Shown: positions 11,561 to 23,060, counted from the stretch's first letter. The stretch is 64,000 nt of DNA from Cladocopium goreaui (GCA_947184155.2 CAMXCT020001386.1:57977-121976), one strand, 5' to 3'. Numbers and translations are program-made. The notes: generated from the sequence alone by a model not told the origin.

Positions 11561-13880
11561 ATGTCGGAAACATACAGCGTGAGAAGCCCCTTAAATGCTT
11601 ATCAATTGCCCCTCATAGCACTGTACGCGGGAAACATAGCGCCTGGAAGCCCTGACGCCACGAAGATGCAACACAGGACCTGGAAGCCGTGATACGCCAC
11701 TAAGATGCCTTTCGCCCAACCCTCCTAGCCCTGTATGTTGACAACCTGCAGCCACTGGAACGCCACAAAAAAGCCTTTCACCCAACCCTCGTCCTCCTGT
11801 ATGTTGCACACAAGGCTTGGGAAACCATCAAAATGCCTTTCACCCAACCCGCTTAGCCTTGTCTGTTGGCAACCTACAGCCTGGGAAATCACGAAGATGC
11901 CTTTCACCCAACCCTCCTAGCCCTGTATGTTGGCAACTTACAGCCTGGGAAACCAGTAAGATGCCTTTCACCCAACCCTCCTAGCCCTGTATGTTGGCAA
12001 CCTGCAGCCACTGGAAAGCCACAAAAAAGCTTTTCACCCAACCCTCGTCTTCCTGTATGTTGCACACAAGGCTTGGGAAACCATCAAAATGCCTTCCACC
12101 CAACCCGCTTAGCCTTGTATGTTGGCAACCTACAGCCTGGGAAATCACTAAGATGCCTTTCACCCAACCCTCCTAGCCCTGTATGTTGGCAACTTACAGC
12201 CTGGGAAACCAGTAAGATGCCTTTCACCCAACCCTCCTAGCCCTGTATGTTGGCAACCTGCAGCCTGGCAGCCACAAAAAAGCCTTTCACCCAACCCTCG
12301 TCTTCCTGTATGTTGCACACAAGGCTTGGGACACCATCAAAAAGCCTACAGCCTGGGAAATCACTAAGATGCCTTTCACCCAACCCTCCTAGCCCTGTAT
12401 TGGCAACTTACAGCCTGGGAAACCAGTAAGATGCCTTTCACCCAACCCTCCTAGCCCTGTATGTTGGCAACCTGCAGCCACTGGAAAGCCACAAAAAAGC
12501 TTTTAACCCAACCCTCGTCCTCCTGTATGTTGCACACAAGGCCTGGGAAACCATCAAAGTGCCTTTCACCCAACCAGCTTAGCCTTGTATGTTGGCAACC
12601 TAAAGCCCGGGGAAATCACTAAGATGCCTTTCACCCAACCCTCCTAGCCCTGTATGTTGGCAACTTACAGCCTGGGAAACCAGTAAGATGCCTTTCACCC
12701 AACCCTCCTCCACAAAAAAGCCTTTCACCCAACCCTCGTCCTCCTGTATGTTGCACACAAGGCTTGGGACACCATCAAAAAGCCTACAGCCTGGGAAATC
12801 ACTAAGATGCCTTTCACCCAACCCTCCTAGCCCTGTATTGGCAACTTACAGCCTGGGAAACCAGTAAGATGCCTTTCACCCAACCCTCCTAGCCCTGTAT
12901 GTTGGCAACCTGCAGCCTGGAACACAAAAAAGCCTTTCACCCAACCCTCGTCGTTCTGTATGTTGCACGCAAGGCTTGGGAAACGATCAAAATGCCTTTC
13001 ACCCAACCCGCTTAGCCTTGTATGTTGGCAACCTAAAGCCTGGGAAATCACTAAGATTCCTTTCGCCCAACCCTCCTAGCCCTGTATGTTGGCAAGTTAC
13101 AGCCTGGGAAACCAGTAAGATGCCTTTCACCCAACCCTCCTAGCCCTGTATGTTGGCAACCTGCAGCCTGGAAAGCCACAAAAAAGCTTTTAACCCAACC
13201 CTCGTCCTCCTGTATGTTGCACACAAGGCTTGGGAAACCACCAAAAGCCTATAGCCTGGGAAATCACTAAGATGCCTTTCACCCAACCCTCCTAGCCCTG
13301 TATTGGCAACTTACAGCCTGGGAAACCAGTAAGATGCCTTTCACCCAACCCTCCTAGCCCTGTATGTTGGCAACCTGCAGCCTGGAAAGCCACAAAAAAA
13401 ACCTTTCACCCAACCGTTGTTATCCTGTATGTTGGGAAATCACTAAGATGCCTTTCGCCCAACCCTCCTAGCCCTGTATGTTGGCAACTTACAGCCTGGG
13501 AAACCAGTAAGATGCCTTTCACCCAACCCTCCTAGCCCTGTATGTTGGCAACCTGCAGCCTGGAAAGCCACAAAAAAGCCTTTCACCCAACCCTCGTCCT
13601 CCTGTATGTTGCACACAAGGCTTGGGAAACCATCAAAAGTCTTTCACCCAACCCTCTTAGCCTTGTATGTTGGCAACCTACAGCCTGGGAAATCACTAAG
13701 ATGCCTTTCGCCCAACCTTCCTAGCCCTGTATGTTGGCAACTTACAACCTGGGAAACCACCAAAATGCCTCTCACCCTACCCTCCTGACCCTGTATGTTG
13801 GCAACCCGCCTGCAAAGCCACTGAAATGCCTTTAACTTAACCCTCCAAACACTGTATGTTGGCAAATTACACCGGCATAG
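11560..13880. repeat. 64-bp satellite with a 256-bp higher-order unit
   Basis: Monomer CCTAGCCCTGTATGTTGGCA + ACCTACAGCCTGGGAAACCA + CTAAGATGCCTTTCACCCAA + CCCT. Four diverged monomers form a higher-order unit: one with GCCACAAAAAAGC, one with GTTGCACACAAGGCTTGGG, one with CAACCCGCTTAGCCTTG, one with CAACTTACAGCC. The first two such units start at about 11735 and 11991, exactly 256 bp apart. Later units have lost or shortened monomers (for example 12300-12380). All open frames here are repeat-derived. Confidence 0.92.
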
Positions 13881-13914
13881 ACCCCAGATAGAAAAGCTTT
13901 CAGAAACGCTTTTT

Positions 13915-14510
13915 TATGCGGTGCGAATTGGTTGCGGCAAAAGCTGAACTTCTACGTTGGAACCAATGCTTCCCAATCTTGGAACCACGAGTTCCCAGTT
14001 CAAAAATTGCCAGTTCCCAAACGTTCGAACCAGTGCTACCCAATCTTGGAACCACGGGTTCCCAGTTCTAGGAACTAGCGGTTCCCAAACATTGGAAACA
14101 ATGCTTCCCAATCTTGGAACCACGGGTTGCTAGTTCTAGGAACTGCTGGTTCCCAAAAGTTGGAACCGATGCTTCCCAATCTTAGAACTGCGGGTTCCCA
14201 GTTCTAGGAACTAGCAGTTCCAAAAAGTTGGAGCCAATGCTTCCCAATCTTGGAACCACGGGTTCCGAGTTGGAAGAACTGATGGTTCCAAACGTTGGAA
14301 CCAATGCTTCCCAATCTTGGAACCACGGGTTCTCAGTTCGAGGAACTGCTGGTTCCCAAAGGTTCGAACCAATTCTTCCCATGTTGGAACCACGGGTTCC
14401 CAGTTCTAGGAGCTGCTGGTTCCCAAACATTGGGCCCGATGCTTCCCAGTCTTGGAACCACGGGTTCCCATTGCAAGGAAGTAGCGGTTCCCAAACATGG
14501 GAACCGATGA
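13915..14510. repeat. 68-bp satellite, first block
   Basis: About nine copies of GGAACCAATGCTTCCCAATC + TTGGAACCACGGGTTCCCAG + TTCTAGGAACTAGCGGTTCC + CAAACATT. CTTCCCAATC recurs near 13967, 14034, 14102, 14171 and 14239. The unit is rich in GGAACC/GGTTCC and contains the palindrome AGTTCTAGGAACT, so single strands could fold. Confidence 0.92.
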
Positions 14511-15129
14511 CGATGTTTTTCCAGAAATAACGAAACCTAGCTGTGCTAGCTGAAGTTGCTCTTGCTTTAGCAAGGAATAGGCAGGCACTAGGACCATTGG
14601 AAACCCTGAAACTTTCCAGTTAGACCACCCCCCTGGCAGGCCCAGGTTCCATCCCCCCTGGTCCCCCCCGAGCCCCCCCCCGAGAAGCGATTTCCGGCTG
14701 GTAGAGGGTCATCATCTTCATTTTCATCTTCATCCTCACCCTCCTCATCCTCATCCTCATCCTCATCCTCATCATCATCATCATGCCCATCATCCGCAGC
14801 ATCCACATCATCATCATCATCATCATCATCATCAGCAGCATCATCATCATCATCATCATCCTCATCCTCATCCTCATCCTCATCTTCATCCTCATCCTCA
14901 TCCTCTTCGTCCTCCTCATCGTTGATCAGCATCCTCATCCCCTGGTCCCGCTGGGCCATTGGTTTCCTGCAGGTATAGGGTCGTCCTCTTCAGTATTTCA
15001 TCTTCAGGACGTCATGTTCAGTAAACCAACCAACAACTCTATAAAATAATCATCGGAAACTTGCCGGCTTCCAAATGATCATAATTATTATCCTCCTCCT
15101 CCTCCTCGTCATCATCATCATCAGCAGCA

Positions 15130-15170
<41 letters not shown>

Positions 15171-15965
15171 ATCATCATCATCATCATCAATAAAGTCCTC
15201 ATCCTCATCCTCCATCCCCATCCCCATCGTCATCCTCATCCTCATCCTCATCCTCATCCTCCTCATCATCGTCCTCCTCCCCGTCCTCCTCCTCCTCATC
15301 ATCATCATCATCACCATAATCCCCATCATTCGCAGCATCCACATCATCATCATCAACAACAACAACATCATCATCATCATCATCCTCAACCTCCTTATCA
15401 TTATCATACATATGTTGCATCGTCTCGAACATCTTTATGCAGATTCGGGCTTCCATTTGGGGGGCGTTTTTTTTTGACATTGCGCTTCTTTCGCAAGCAA
15501 GACTTGGCGAGAGACGATTACTGCATTGGGGGGTTTTGGCTTGCTGGACTCAATAGATTTTGCAGCCCTACAACAGCCCTGCTCATCATAATCACCATCC
15601 TCATTTTCATCTTCATTGTCATCCTCAGCATCCTGATCATCCTCATCATCCCCATCATGTTCATCATCCTCATCATTCTCTTCGTCCTCATCATCGTCGT
15701 CATCACCTCATTCCTGTTGCCATCACTTTCGTCATCATCAGTTTCCTTCATCGTTCTGGTCAGAAACCTCATCAACATCAAAAGAGTGGCACTGTTTGTG
15801 ACTTGCAGCAACTCCAAAAAACCACGTGAGACCGTTGCCGCATTCCGACTTCACCTTGCTAATCCCCCTTTACGATTAGCACCCTACCCCAGCCCTGCTA
15901 GCTTTCGCACCTCCCCTGGCCTCAAGTGTGTTGAAAAACTGCGATCCCCACGAGTCAGAAGCCAT
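14510..15965. repeat. CAT/CCT trinucleotide block inside the 68-bp satellite
   Basis: Long CAT, CCTCAT and GTCATC runs lie at 14700-14945, 15085-15410 and 15590-15755. They are separated by short unique stretches such as 14520-14690 and 15420-15590. They give acidic poly-Asp/Glu or poly-His/Ile open frames on every strand and frame, which are repeat artefacts. The segments around 14620-14700 and 14940-14980 share fragments such as CCCCCTGGTCCC and GGTAGAGGGTC/GGTATAGGGTC, so the CAT tracts may be internal duplications. Confidence 0.85.
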
Positions 15966-15969
15966 TTGC

Positions 15970-16130
15970 GCACAGGTTCCCAGTTCCAGGAACCGGCGGT
16001 TCCCAAACATTGGAACCGATGCTTCCAAATCTTGGAACCACTGGTCGTTGGAATCCATGCTTCCCAATCTTGGAACAGTGTGTTTACAGTTCCAGGAACT
16101 GCTGGTCCCCAAAGGTTGGAACCAATGCTC
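15970..16130. repeat. 68-bp satellite, second block
   Basis: Two to three copies of the 13915-14510 repeat in the same orientation (CAGGTTCCCAGTTCCAGGAA, CGATGCTTCCAAATCTTGG). They run directly into the 64-bp satellite. Confidence 0.85.
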
Positions 16131-16830
16131 CTGCATGTTGGCACGCTACAGCCTCGGAAACCATTAAAATACCTTTCACCTAACCCTCCTTGCCCTGTAT
16201 GGCAACCTACAGCCTGGGAAACCACTGAGATGCCTTTCGCCCAGCCCTCCTAGCCGTATGTTGGCAACCTACAGCCTGGGAAACCACTGAGATTCCTTTC
16301 GCCCAACCGTCCTAGCCCTGCAATTAAGATGCCTTTCACCCAACCCTCCTAGCCCTGTATGTTGGCAACCTACAGCCTGGAAAACCACTAAGATGCCTTT
16401 CACCCAGCCCTCCTAGCCCGGCTGGGAAACCATTAAGATTCCTTTCGCCCAATCCTCCTAGCCCTGTATGTTGGCAACCTACAACCAGGGAAACCGCTAA
16501 GATGCTTTCACCCAGCCCTCCTAGCCCTGTATGTTGGCTGGGAAACCACTAGGATGCCTTTCACCCTGCCCTCCTAGCCCTGCTGGGAAACCACTAAGAT
16601 TCCTTTCGCCCAATCCTCCTAGCCCTGTATGTTGGCAACCTACAGCCAGGGAAACCACGCCCTCCTAGCCTTGTATGTTAGCAGCTTGCACCTTAAAACC
16701 ATTGAGATGCTTGTCGCCCAACCGCCCAACCCTCCTAGCCTTGTATGTTGGCAACCTAGAGCCTGGTATCCCGGTATGTTGGCAACCTACAGCCTGAGAA
16801 ACCACTCAGATGCTTCTGGGCAGAGTCAGC
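16130..16830. repeat. 64-bp satellite, second block
   Basis: About ten degenerate copies of the 11560-13880 monomer in the same orientation, several truncated. A further very decayed copy is visible near 17355-17430 (GATGTATGTTGACA, AGCCTGGGAAGCCC). Confidence 0.88.
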
Positions 16831-16939
16831 CACCCAATGACCGAGTCAGCACACCCTGAGCCAATCACTCTCTGCATCGGAGTCAGTCACAATAGTCCCT
16901 GGTAACGTGGCGTGGTGGGTTGAGGGCCCTTCTTGCGAT

Positions 16940-17310
16940 TCCAGTGATGGCTTAGGGTAATTTTAGGGTTGGGCCGCGGTTTGTTTTAGGGTTTATTTAG
17001 GGTCTGTTTCTGGTTCATTTAGGCAGAGTTTAGGGTTTTAGGGTTGGTTTGGGGTTGGTTTGGGATTGGTTTAGGTTTCTTTTTAGAGTTGGTTTAGGGT
17101 GAATTAAGGGTTATTTTGGGCTTGTTTAGGATTTATTTAGGGTTGGTTTAGGATTTATGCAGGGTTTCGTAAGGGTTGTAGTTTATCATGGTTTGTTTGA
17201 TATGTTTCGAGTTGGTTCAGGGTTGATTTGGGGTTAGTTTAAGGTTTAGTTAGGGTATGTTTCACACTGGTCTTAGGTCTCTTCAGGGTTTATCCGGGGT
17301 TGTTTTTAAA
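16940..17310. repeat. Degenerate telomere-like TTTAGGG tract
   Basis: About 370 bp of imperfect TTTAGGG/GGTTTAGGGTT words interspersed with TTGGTTTGGGG variants, all G-rich on the plus strand. TTTAGGG is the Arabidopsis-type telomere repeat reported for dinoflagellates. No perfect tandem array remains, so this is at most an old interstitial tract or a convergent minisatellite. Confidence 0.6.
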
Positions 17311-18360
17311 TTAAGGAACCGCCCCTAAAATCCTTTCATTATTTGACCCCCCATAGCGATGTATGTTGACATACCGCTTCGGAAAGACCTTTAGACGCCT
17401 TTTTTCCTTTACCAGCGCGCAGCCTGGGAAGCCCTTGCATCAACTTGACGATGGGTCCATCCTCACATGCCCGCCTGGATGAATGCATGAACGCCTCCAA
17501 CACTTTCCTTCAGCCTCCTTCGATTGATTTGCCCTGGCATCGTTTATTCAATTTATTCCTGACGTGTTCTTTAATTTTGAGCAGCAATGCGCTTAGTGCC
17601 CTTAGTGCAACATATTGCGCCCAAACTGTGTGTGTCTCGCATGTCTCAAACCAAGCGGTGCCAACCCCATATTCAAGCAGGCTTTTTGACCCCCAATTTC
17701 GATACAAGTAAGTCAAGCGAGGTGTTGTCACCATGTTGAAGTGCTTCTTTTCAACTGCATCCTGCGCTTCAAGGTGTCGTGGGATTGGAACCAGGACGTC
17801 TTACCCCCTGGGCAAATAAAATTCTTCGAATTCAAGCAGATCTTGCCGTTGGGAGCCCGGGTGAGGCGAAACAACATGATATTGGTCCACAATCTTGCCA
17901 AGCAAAGCTGAGGAGATTTTGAGCAGTAAATGAAACCTTCTTGGCTTCGGAATTTGCAAGCGTCGTGTCGCTGAATGCTTCGAATACATCATTAGTAGCT
18001 TAAGGAAGAAAGATGCCGAGATACCTTTTTATTCCTGTGTAGTGGATGGTCTCGGGGGCCTGTGGCTCCCTGATCATTGATGGAAACCAAACCTGCCGCA
18101 CGATAATCCTTTCATCTATATACCCCCTAAGTGTTTCAATGAGTTCACAAGGAAGAGAATTGGCCCCGTATTGCCCGCTCTAGACGAAACTTCTCCCGAC
18201 TCAGGGGTGGACTTGGGCCCTCTGAAACGCGAGTGCAGACGGCTTACAGAGCAGCCTTGGAACTTACACACGTTGTCGAGTTGAAAAACTGATCTGTGAT
18301 CTAGTCAAAAGAAGTTTAGGAATCTATACTTCCGCGTACCGGATTTTTAAAATCAAAGCC
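17310..18360. other. No supported gene
   Basis: Unique sequence with one decayed 64-bp-satellite monomer near 17355-17430. An inverted-repeat relative of the hairpin at 10051 (GAAGTTTAGGAATCTATACTTC) lies at about 18308-18331, immediately before the 16-bp minisatellite. Confidence 0.45.
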
Positions 18361-18361
18361 A

Positions 18362-18665
18362 AGGGATGTCAAAGCATTGGGATGTCACAGCAATGGGATG
18401 TCAAAGGGGTGACATGTCAAAGCAGTGGGATGTCAGAGCAAATGGATGTCACAGCAAAGGGATGCCAAACCAAATAGCTGTCAAAGCAATGGGATGTCAA
18501 AGCAGTGGGATGTCAAAGCACATTGCTGTCAAAGCAGTGGGGCGTCACAGCAAAGGGATGTCAAAGCATTGTGATGTCACAGCAAAGCGATGTCAAAGCA
18601 ATGGGATGCCAAAGCAGTGCAATGTCAAAGCAATGCGATGGGATGTCAAAGCATAGGATGTCACG
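18362..18665. repeat. 16-bp minisatellite, block 1
   Basis: Tandem GATGTCAAAGCAATGG with GATGTCACAGCAAAGG variants. The same repeat continues at 20232-20700 and 21328-21520, so the intervening DNA is probably inserted into one array. Confidence 0.92.
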
Positions 18666-19220
18666 TCGAAATTCCTGAGCTTGACATCTGAACCTAACAC
18701 CACAAGTCTCAAAGAGTCTCGATACTACCTGCTACGGCGCTGACGCAGCCAATCAGCAGGGGCGAAAGATTCAAACACAAATCAAATTCGGATGCTTGAA
18801 TTCCAAATGCAAACCACGGCAGTGAAACTAAGTTAGCCGTGAAACTGACTCAGCTGTGAAACACTGATACGGTCTTGCACTTGAAAAATGATCGGATGCG
18901 GCGAATCTCACAACTTTGGAGATCACCTTTCTTGATGAAATTTGTTTTCAAATCAACGCAGTGAAACTTGAAAGAAGTCACACAGCAGTGCAAACTAACC
19001 AGTGGTGACGAAATTCGGCCTTGGGCAATCGGCTGAAGGCAAACTAAAAACACAGTGGCAAAAGACCGGACATGGGAATCAAATGAAACTTCAACGGATG
19101 TCAGTCCCAAAAGATGCAAATCCAGAATACGATGCTGTTGGGGCGGCGCCGCAGCAGCCAAACGCCCAAAGGCTGAGACGAAGTGAAATGCGAATGCAAG
19201 GTGAAAAACACTGAGCGGAC
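18665..19220. other. No supported gene
   Basis: Mixed sequence between the minisatellite and the HAD-like fragment. It contains recurring GTGAAAC words (18820-18970). A 103-codon minus-strand frame at 18850-19161 has no recognisable domain. It may be the downstream part of the element that supplied the HAD-like fragment. Confidence 0.4.
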
Positions 19221-20232
19221 CTACTGCTGTGAGTGGTGATAACGGATGAATCCTTCAAAGCGATCAATCACCCACTCTTCCGACACAGACCACATGCTAA
19301 ATTCCCAGCCCAACACCTGAGGTTGTCGAGGTTTACGCGCTTGCAGAGCAATCTGACTGCTCTCCTGGAACTCTGCCAAGATCCCTGGCTGATCGTCTGA
19401 GATGATGATCTGGCCGTCAGTGACCGACTTAAGAGTACGGAGCTTTCCCAACTCACCAGTCCTCTCTGTTGTGATGAAAACACAATCCACTGGCAATCGA
19501 GAATGCTGCACTGCCGTCACAAGATTCTGCTCGTTGACAACGCTTTCGTGAATGTGGCTCATAATCAGAATTTTGACGTAGGCACCAAGGCTCTCAATCA
19601 AGTTGCGCAACCTTGTAATCGTCTCAACGTGCCTTGGAGGCAACGCACCCGCACTCGAAACTTGATCAACACCACCCCTGGCACCGTAACGGTGTCAATC
19701 ACTTGATGATAATCAAAGGCAATCACAGGACACTCTCCCCACTTGTAGAAATGATCTCGAAGTGGAACCAAACGCATCTGCTGATGCCAAAAATAAACTT
19801 TCGCTGTTGCAGGAAGCTGCATTGCACGGCCCGGAGCTGCCGGCCTCTTGGATGGATCAGTCACACACCCAAGCGGAGGATGAAAGAAGCGCAAAGGATC
19901 GAAAGTCGAAAAAGAAGATGGCAAAGATGAACTCGATGAAACCCCTTGAGCAGCCCTGGCCGATGCCTTCGCCTTAGAAGTTGGCACCCACAGTTTCGCC
20001 CTCGGAACAAGTTCCTCTGCCTGAAGCGGAGTGAGATCAATCACGTTCTCGTGCTGAACAATCTCAACCTCGGCTTCCTCTTCCTCCTCCAGCTCCCCCT
20101 CCGAGTCCGAAGGCTCCCAGTAGTTGGAAGTGTACAACGGACGGCTAACACCGCCCGTGTGCACCACTGGGATGGTCAACAGATCAACCAATCGCTCCTC
20201 CGCAGCACGTAACAGAAACGCGTTCCTGCAGT
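19221..20232 (-). pseudogene. HAD-like retroelement-associated gene fragment
   Basis: Two minus-strand frames (about 19650-20232, then 19221-19640) join into one protein through a frameshift near 19640. The first carries an acidic Glu-rich linker, then KWGECPVIAFDYHQVIDTV. The second carries SLGAYVKILIMSHIHES, TTERTGELGKLRTLKSV and IIISDDQPGILAEFQES. A leading FDxHxxID, a following hydrophobic strand ending in S/T, a Lys in GKL, and a late DD resemble the order of HAD-superfamily motifs I to IV. I recall similar DWHN-type proteins as abundant in Symbiodinium genomes, probably on retroelements. The 5' end stops where the minisatellite begins (AFLLRAAEERLVDLL is still in frame at 20220), so it is truncated. 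No biochemical role is proposed. Confidence 0.5.
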
Positions 20233-20700
20233 CAAAGCCAAGGGATGCCGAAGCAATGGGATGTCAAAGCAAACGGATGCCAAAGCAAAGGGATGTCAAA
20301 GGAATGGGATGTCACAGCAAAGAGATGTCAAAGCTTGGGGTTGTCACAGCACAGGGATGTCAAAGCCAAGTTATGTCGAAGCAATGGGATGTCAAAGCAA
20401 ATGGATGCCAAAGCAAGGGATGTCAAAGGAATGGGATGTCACAGCAAAGACGTCGAAGCATAGGGATGTCACAGAAAAGGGATGTCAAAGCAGAGGGATG
20501 CCAAAGCATAGGGATGTCAAAGCATGGGGATGTCACAGCAAAGGGATGTCAAAGCAAACGGATGTCAAAGCAAAGGGCTGCCAAAGCAAAGGGATTTCAA
20601 AGCAAAGGGATGTCATAGCATTGAGATGCCACAGCAATGAGATGTCAAAGCAAAAGGCCGTCAAAGCAATGGGATGTCGCAGCAAAGGGATGTCAATTGT
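20232..20700. repeat. 16-bp minisatellite, block 2
   Basis: About 29 copies of the same GATGTCAAAGCAATGG family as 18362-18665, interrupted at its right end by the foldback element. Confidence 0.92.
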
Positions 20701-20702
20701 AG

Positions 20703-21325
20703 AACCCCCGTTTGGCTTAAGACTGCTTTGGCCGTTTTGGTGCAGGAGGGGGGGGGTATTGGTGCACGGCTGGCGCGCGGAAAAGGAAAATAGGGGCAAG
20801 GGTGGGTCTGGGAAGGGAAAAATAGGTGCGGGAGTGGGTTCTTGCCGATCTATGGATCCAGTCGGGATCTCGTCCCAGTCGGGCACCAATTTTTGCATTT
20901 TTGGGCACCGCTTTTGGCCAGTCGGGATCCAGTCGGGATCCAGTCGGGCACCAATGTCGGGAGGCAGCCAAATTCATAAAAAATAGCATTTTTGCAGTGT
21001 TTTTGCGCGTTTTTGGGTGATTTTGGCTGCTTCCCGACAGGTCCAAACGTGGTGCCAAAAATTCGAAAATTGGTGCCCGACTGGATCCCGACTGGATCCC
21101 GACTGGATGCCGACTGGCCAAAAGCGGTGCCCAAAAATGCAAAAATTGGTGCCCGATTGGGTCCCGACTGGGTCCCGGCTAGGTCCCGACTGGATCCCGA
21201 CTGGGTTTCTTCAAAAAAACACCTATTTCCCTAAATTTGAGCACCTATTTTTGAAATTTTAGCACCTTGCCGTGCACCACCCCCCCCCTCCGGACCCCCC
21301 CCACCAGTCTTAAGCCAAACGCGGG
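20703..21325. mobile_element. Foldback (long inverted-repeat) element, about 620 bp
   Basis: Ends are inverted: CGTTTGGCTTAAGACTG at 20709-20725 and its exact complement at 21305-21321. The inversion goes on inward: GGAGGGGGGGGGT...TGGTGCACGG against CCGTGCACCACCCCCCCCCTCC, AAAATAGGTGC against GCACCTATTTTT, then blocks of CAGTCGGGATC against GATCCCGACTG, and finally GTCGGGAGGCAGCCAAA against TTTTGGCTGCTTCCCGAC around a loop at about 20975-21020. Almost the whole element can therefore form one hairpin. It sits inside the 16-bp minisatellite, which resumes at 21328. TCAA flanks both ends (about 20694 and 21328) and is a possible target duplication. It has no coding capacity, so it would be non-autonomous. 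Confidence 0.8.
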
Positions 21326-21327
21326 CA

Positions 21328-21520
21328 ACTCAAGATGTCAAAGCAAACGGATGTCAAAGCAAATGGATTTCAATGCAAAGGGATGTCAAAGCATTAGGAT
21401 GTCACAGCAATGAGATGTCAAAGCAAGTGGCTGTCAAAGCAATGGGATGTCGCAGCAAAGGGATGTCAAAGCAAACGGATGTCAAAGCAAAGGGCTGCCA
21501 AAACAGTGGGATGTCAAAGC
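21328..21520. repeat. 16-bp minisatellite, block 3
   Basis: Continuation of the GATGTCAAAGCAATGG array to the right of the foldback element. Confidence 0.9.
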
Positions 21521-21645
21521 TTCAACTTTCAGTTTTTGAGGGAAGTCTCGCACGAAAGCTTTGTTTTCACATCTTCAACTTTCAGTTTTGAAGGATGTCT
21601 CGCACGAAACATTCGTTTTCACATCTTCAGCTTTCAGATTTGGCG
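21520..21645. repeat. 52-bp direct repeat, 2.3 copies
   Basis: CTTCAACTTTCAGTTTT followed by GTCTCGCACGAAA and TTTTCACAT recurs at 21520, 21573 and 21624. Confidence 0.8.
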
Positions 21646-22230
21646 CCGAGATCCGGTTCTGACGCTTTTGCGCATAATTTTATTGTGTTTGCAACTTGGT
21701 CTCTGCAGATCGCACTGTAATGGCTGCGTCAAGGTTACTTGGTGCCGCGGCTGCGAGCGTAACTGAAGGAAGTTTAGAAGTCAAACTTCCGACAGTAACA
21801 TGGACAGATGGAAAAAAGCAGAGATGGGAAGAGTCAGAGAAGAGAAGAGAAGAAGAAAAAAAGATCAGAGGAGAAAAAGAGTCAGAAGAAAGACTATGCA
21901 GGTGTGCACAAAGGTATAGAAAAGTTGCGAAGCTATGTGTTTCCAATGTTTTGTGGCTCCGGAGGGTCGAAAAGTAGGTACGGTAGGCTTGCTAAAGTGG
22001 CGGGTGCGGAGCCATCTGGGGAGATGAGAGATGGAAAATTGCACGCAGCTGTGTCGCGAACAGATTTCGAAGTCAAAAAGCTAAAAGCATTTCACGCCCG
22101 GAGCACTTTGGAGAGTTGAGATGTTGAAAAGTGCACAGCGTTGTGGCGCGAAGCACATGTCGAAATCAAAAGTATTAAAGCACACCACATTCGGACCACT
22201 TTTGGACGCTCACGACACTACACACAGCAC
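21645..22230. other. No supported gene; perfect hairpin
   Basis: Contains the inverted repeat GGAAGTTT-N7-AAACTTCC at about 21767-21789 and a purine-rich GAAGAGAAGAGAAG tract at 21830-21900. Open frames here are short and carry no recognised domain. Confidence 0.5.
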
Positions 22231-23060
22231 CACCACCACCGCCACCACCACCACCAGAACAACAACAACAACAACACAACACAACACCACAACTACAACT
22301 ACAACTGCAAGTATAAGTACAACTACAAGTACAAGTACAACTACAACTACATCACACCACGCTACACTAATGACACTACGGTACGCTAGACTACCCCACA
22401 CCACCCCACACCACCCCACACCACACCACACTACACTGCACAACACTACACTACACTACGACTACAAGTACAACTACAACTGCAAATATACTACGCTACA
22501 TTACACTACCCTAATTAGACTACACTACTACACTAATAACTCTACACCATGCCAATTACACTACAACCACAACAACAACAACCACAACAACAACATCATC
22601 AACAACAACAACAAGAACAACAAGAACAACAAGAACAACAAGAACAACAACTACTGCTACGACTGCTACGACTGCTACGACTGCTACTACTGCTACTACT
22701 GCTACTACTGCTACTACTGCTACTACTGCTACCACAACTACATTACATTACACTACACTACGTTACACTACACTACAGCTACAGCCACAGCTAATACTAC
22801 AACTACACTACTTTACGCGACACTAGACTACACTACTTTACTACACTGCAGTACACAACACTACAGTACACACACTACACTACACTACACTGCACTGCAC
22901 TGCACTGCACTACACTAATTACGTCACACCACAGCTACAGCTGCAACTGCAATTACAACTACACTACACTAATTACACCACACTACAACTACAACTCCAC
23001 TACACTACAAGTACTACAACTACAACTGCGCTACGCCACTCTACATCCAGCAGTTGTGGG
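22230..23060. repeat. Compound ACTAC/CAACAA/CTGCTA microsatellite
   Basis: Runs of CACTACACTAC, ACAACAACA, CTACTACTG and GACTGCTAC words. The longest regular pieces are AACAAGAACAAC at 22610-22650 and CTACTGCTACTA at 22660-22735. The Thr/Tyr-rich open frames are repeat artefacts. Confidence 0.9.

Noticed and set aside
15075-16253. 392-codon plus-strand open frame with poly-Ile/His/Pro
   Set aside because: It crosses CAT repeats, unique DNA and two different satellites; the composition is set by the repeats.
20709-20725. Possible dinoflagellate spliced-leader sequence (contains TTGGCTTAAG)
   Set aside because: The known leader has TTTTGGCTCAAG after CCGTAGCC; here the match is short, has a mismatch, and the sequence is one arm of a foldback element.
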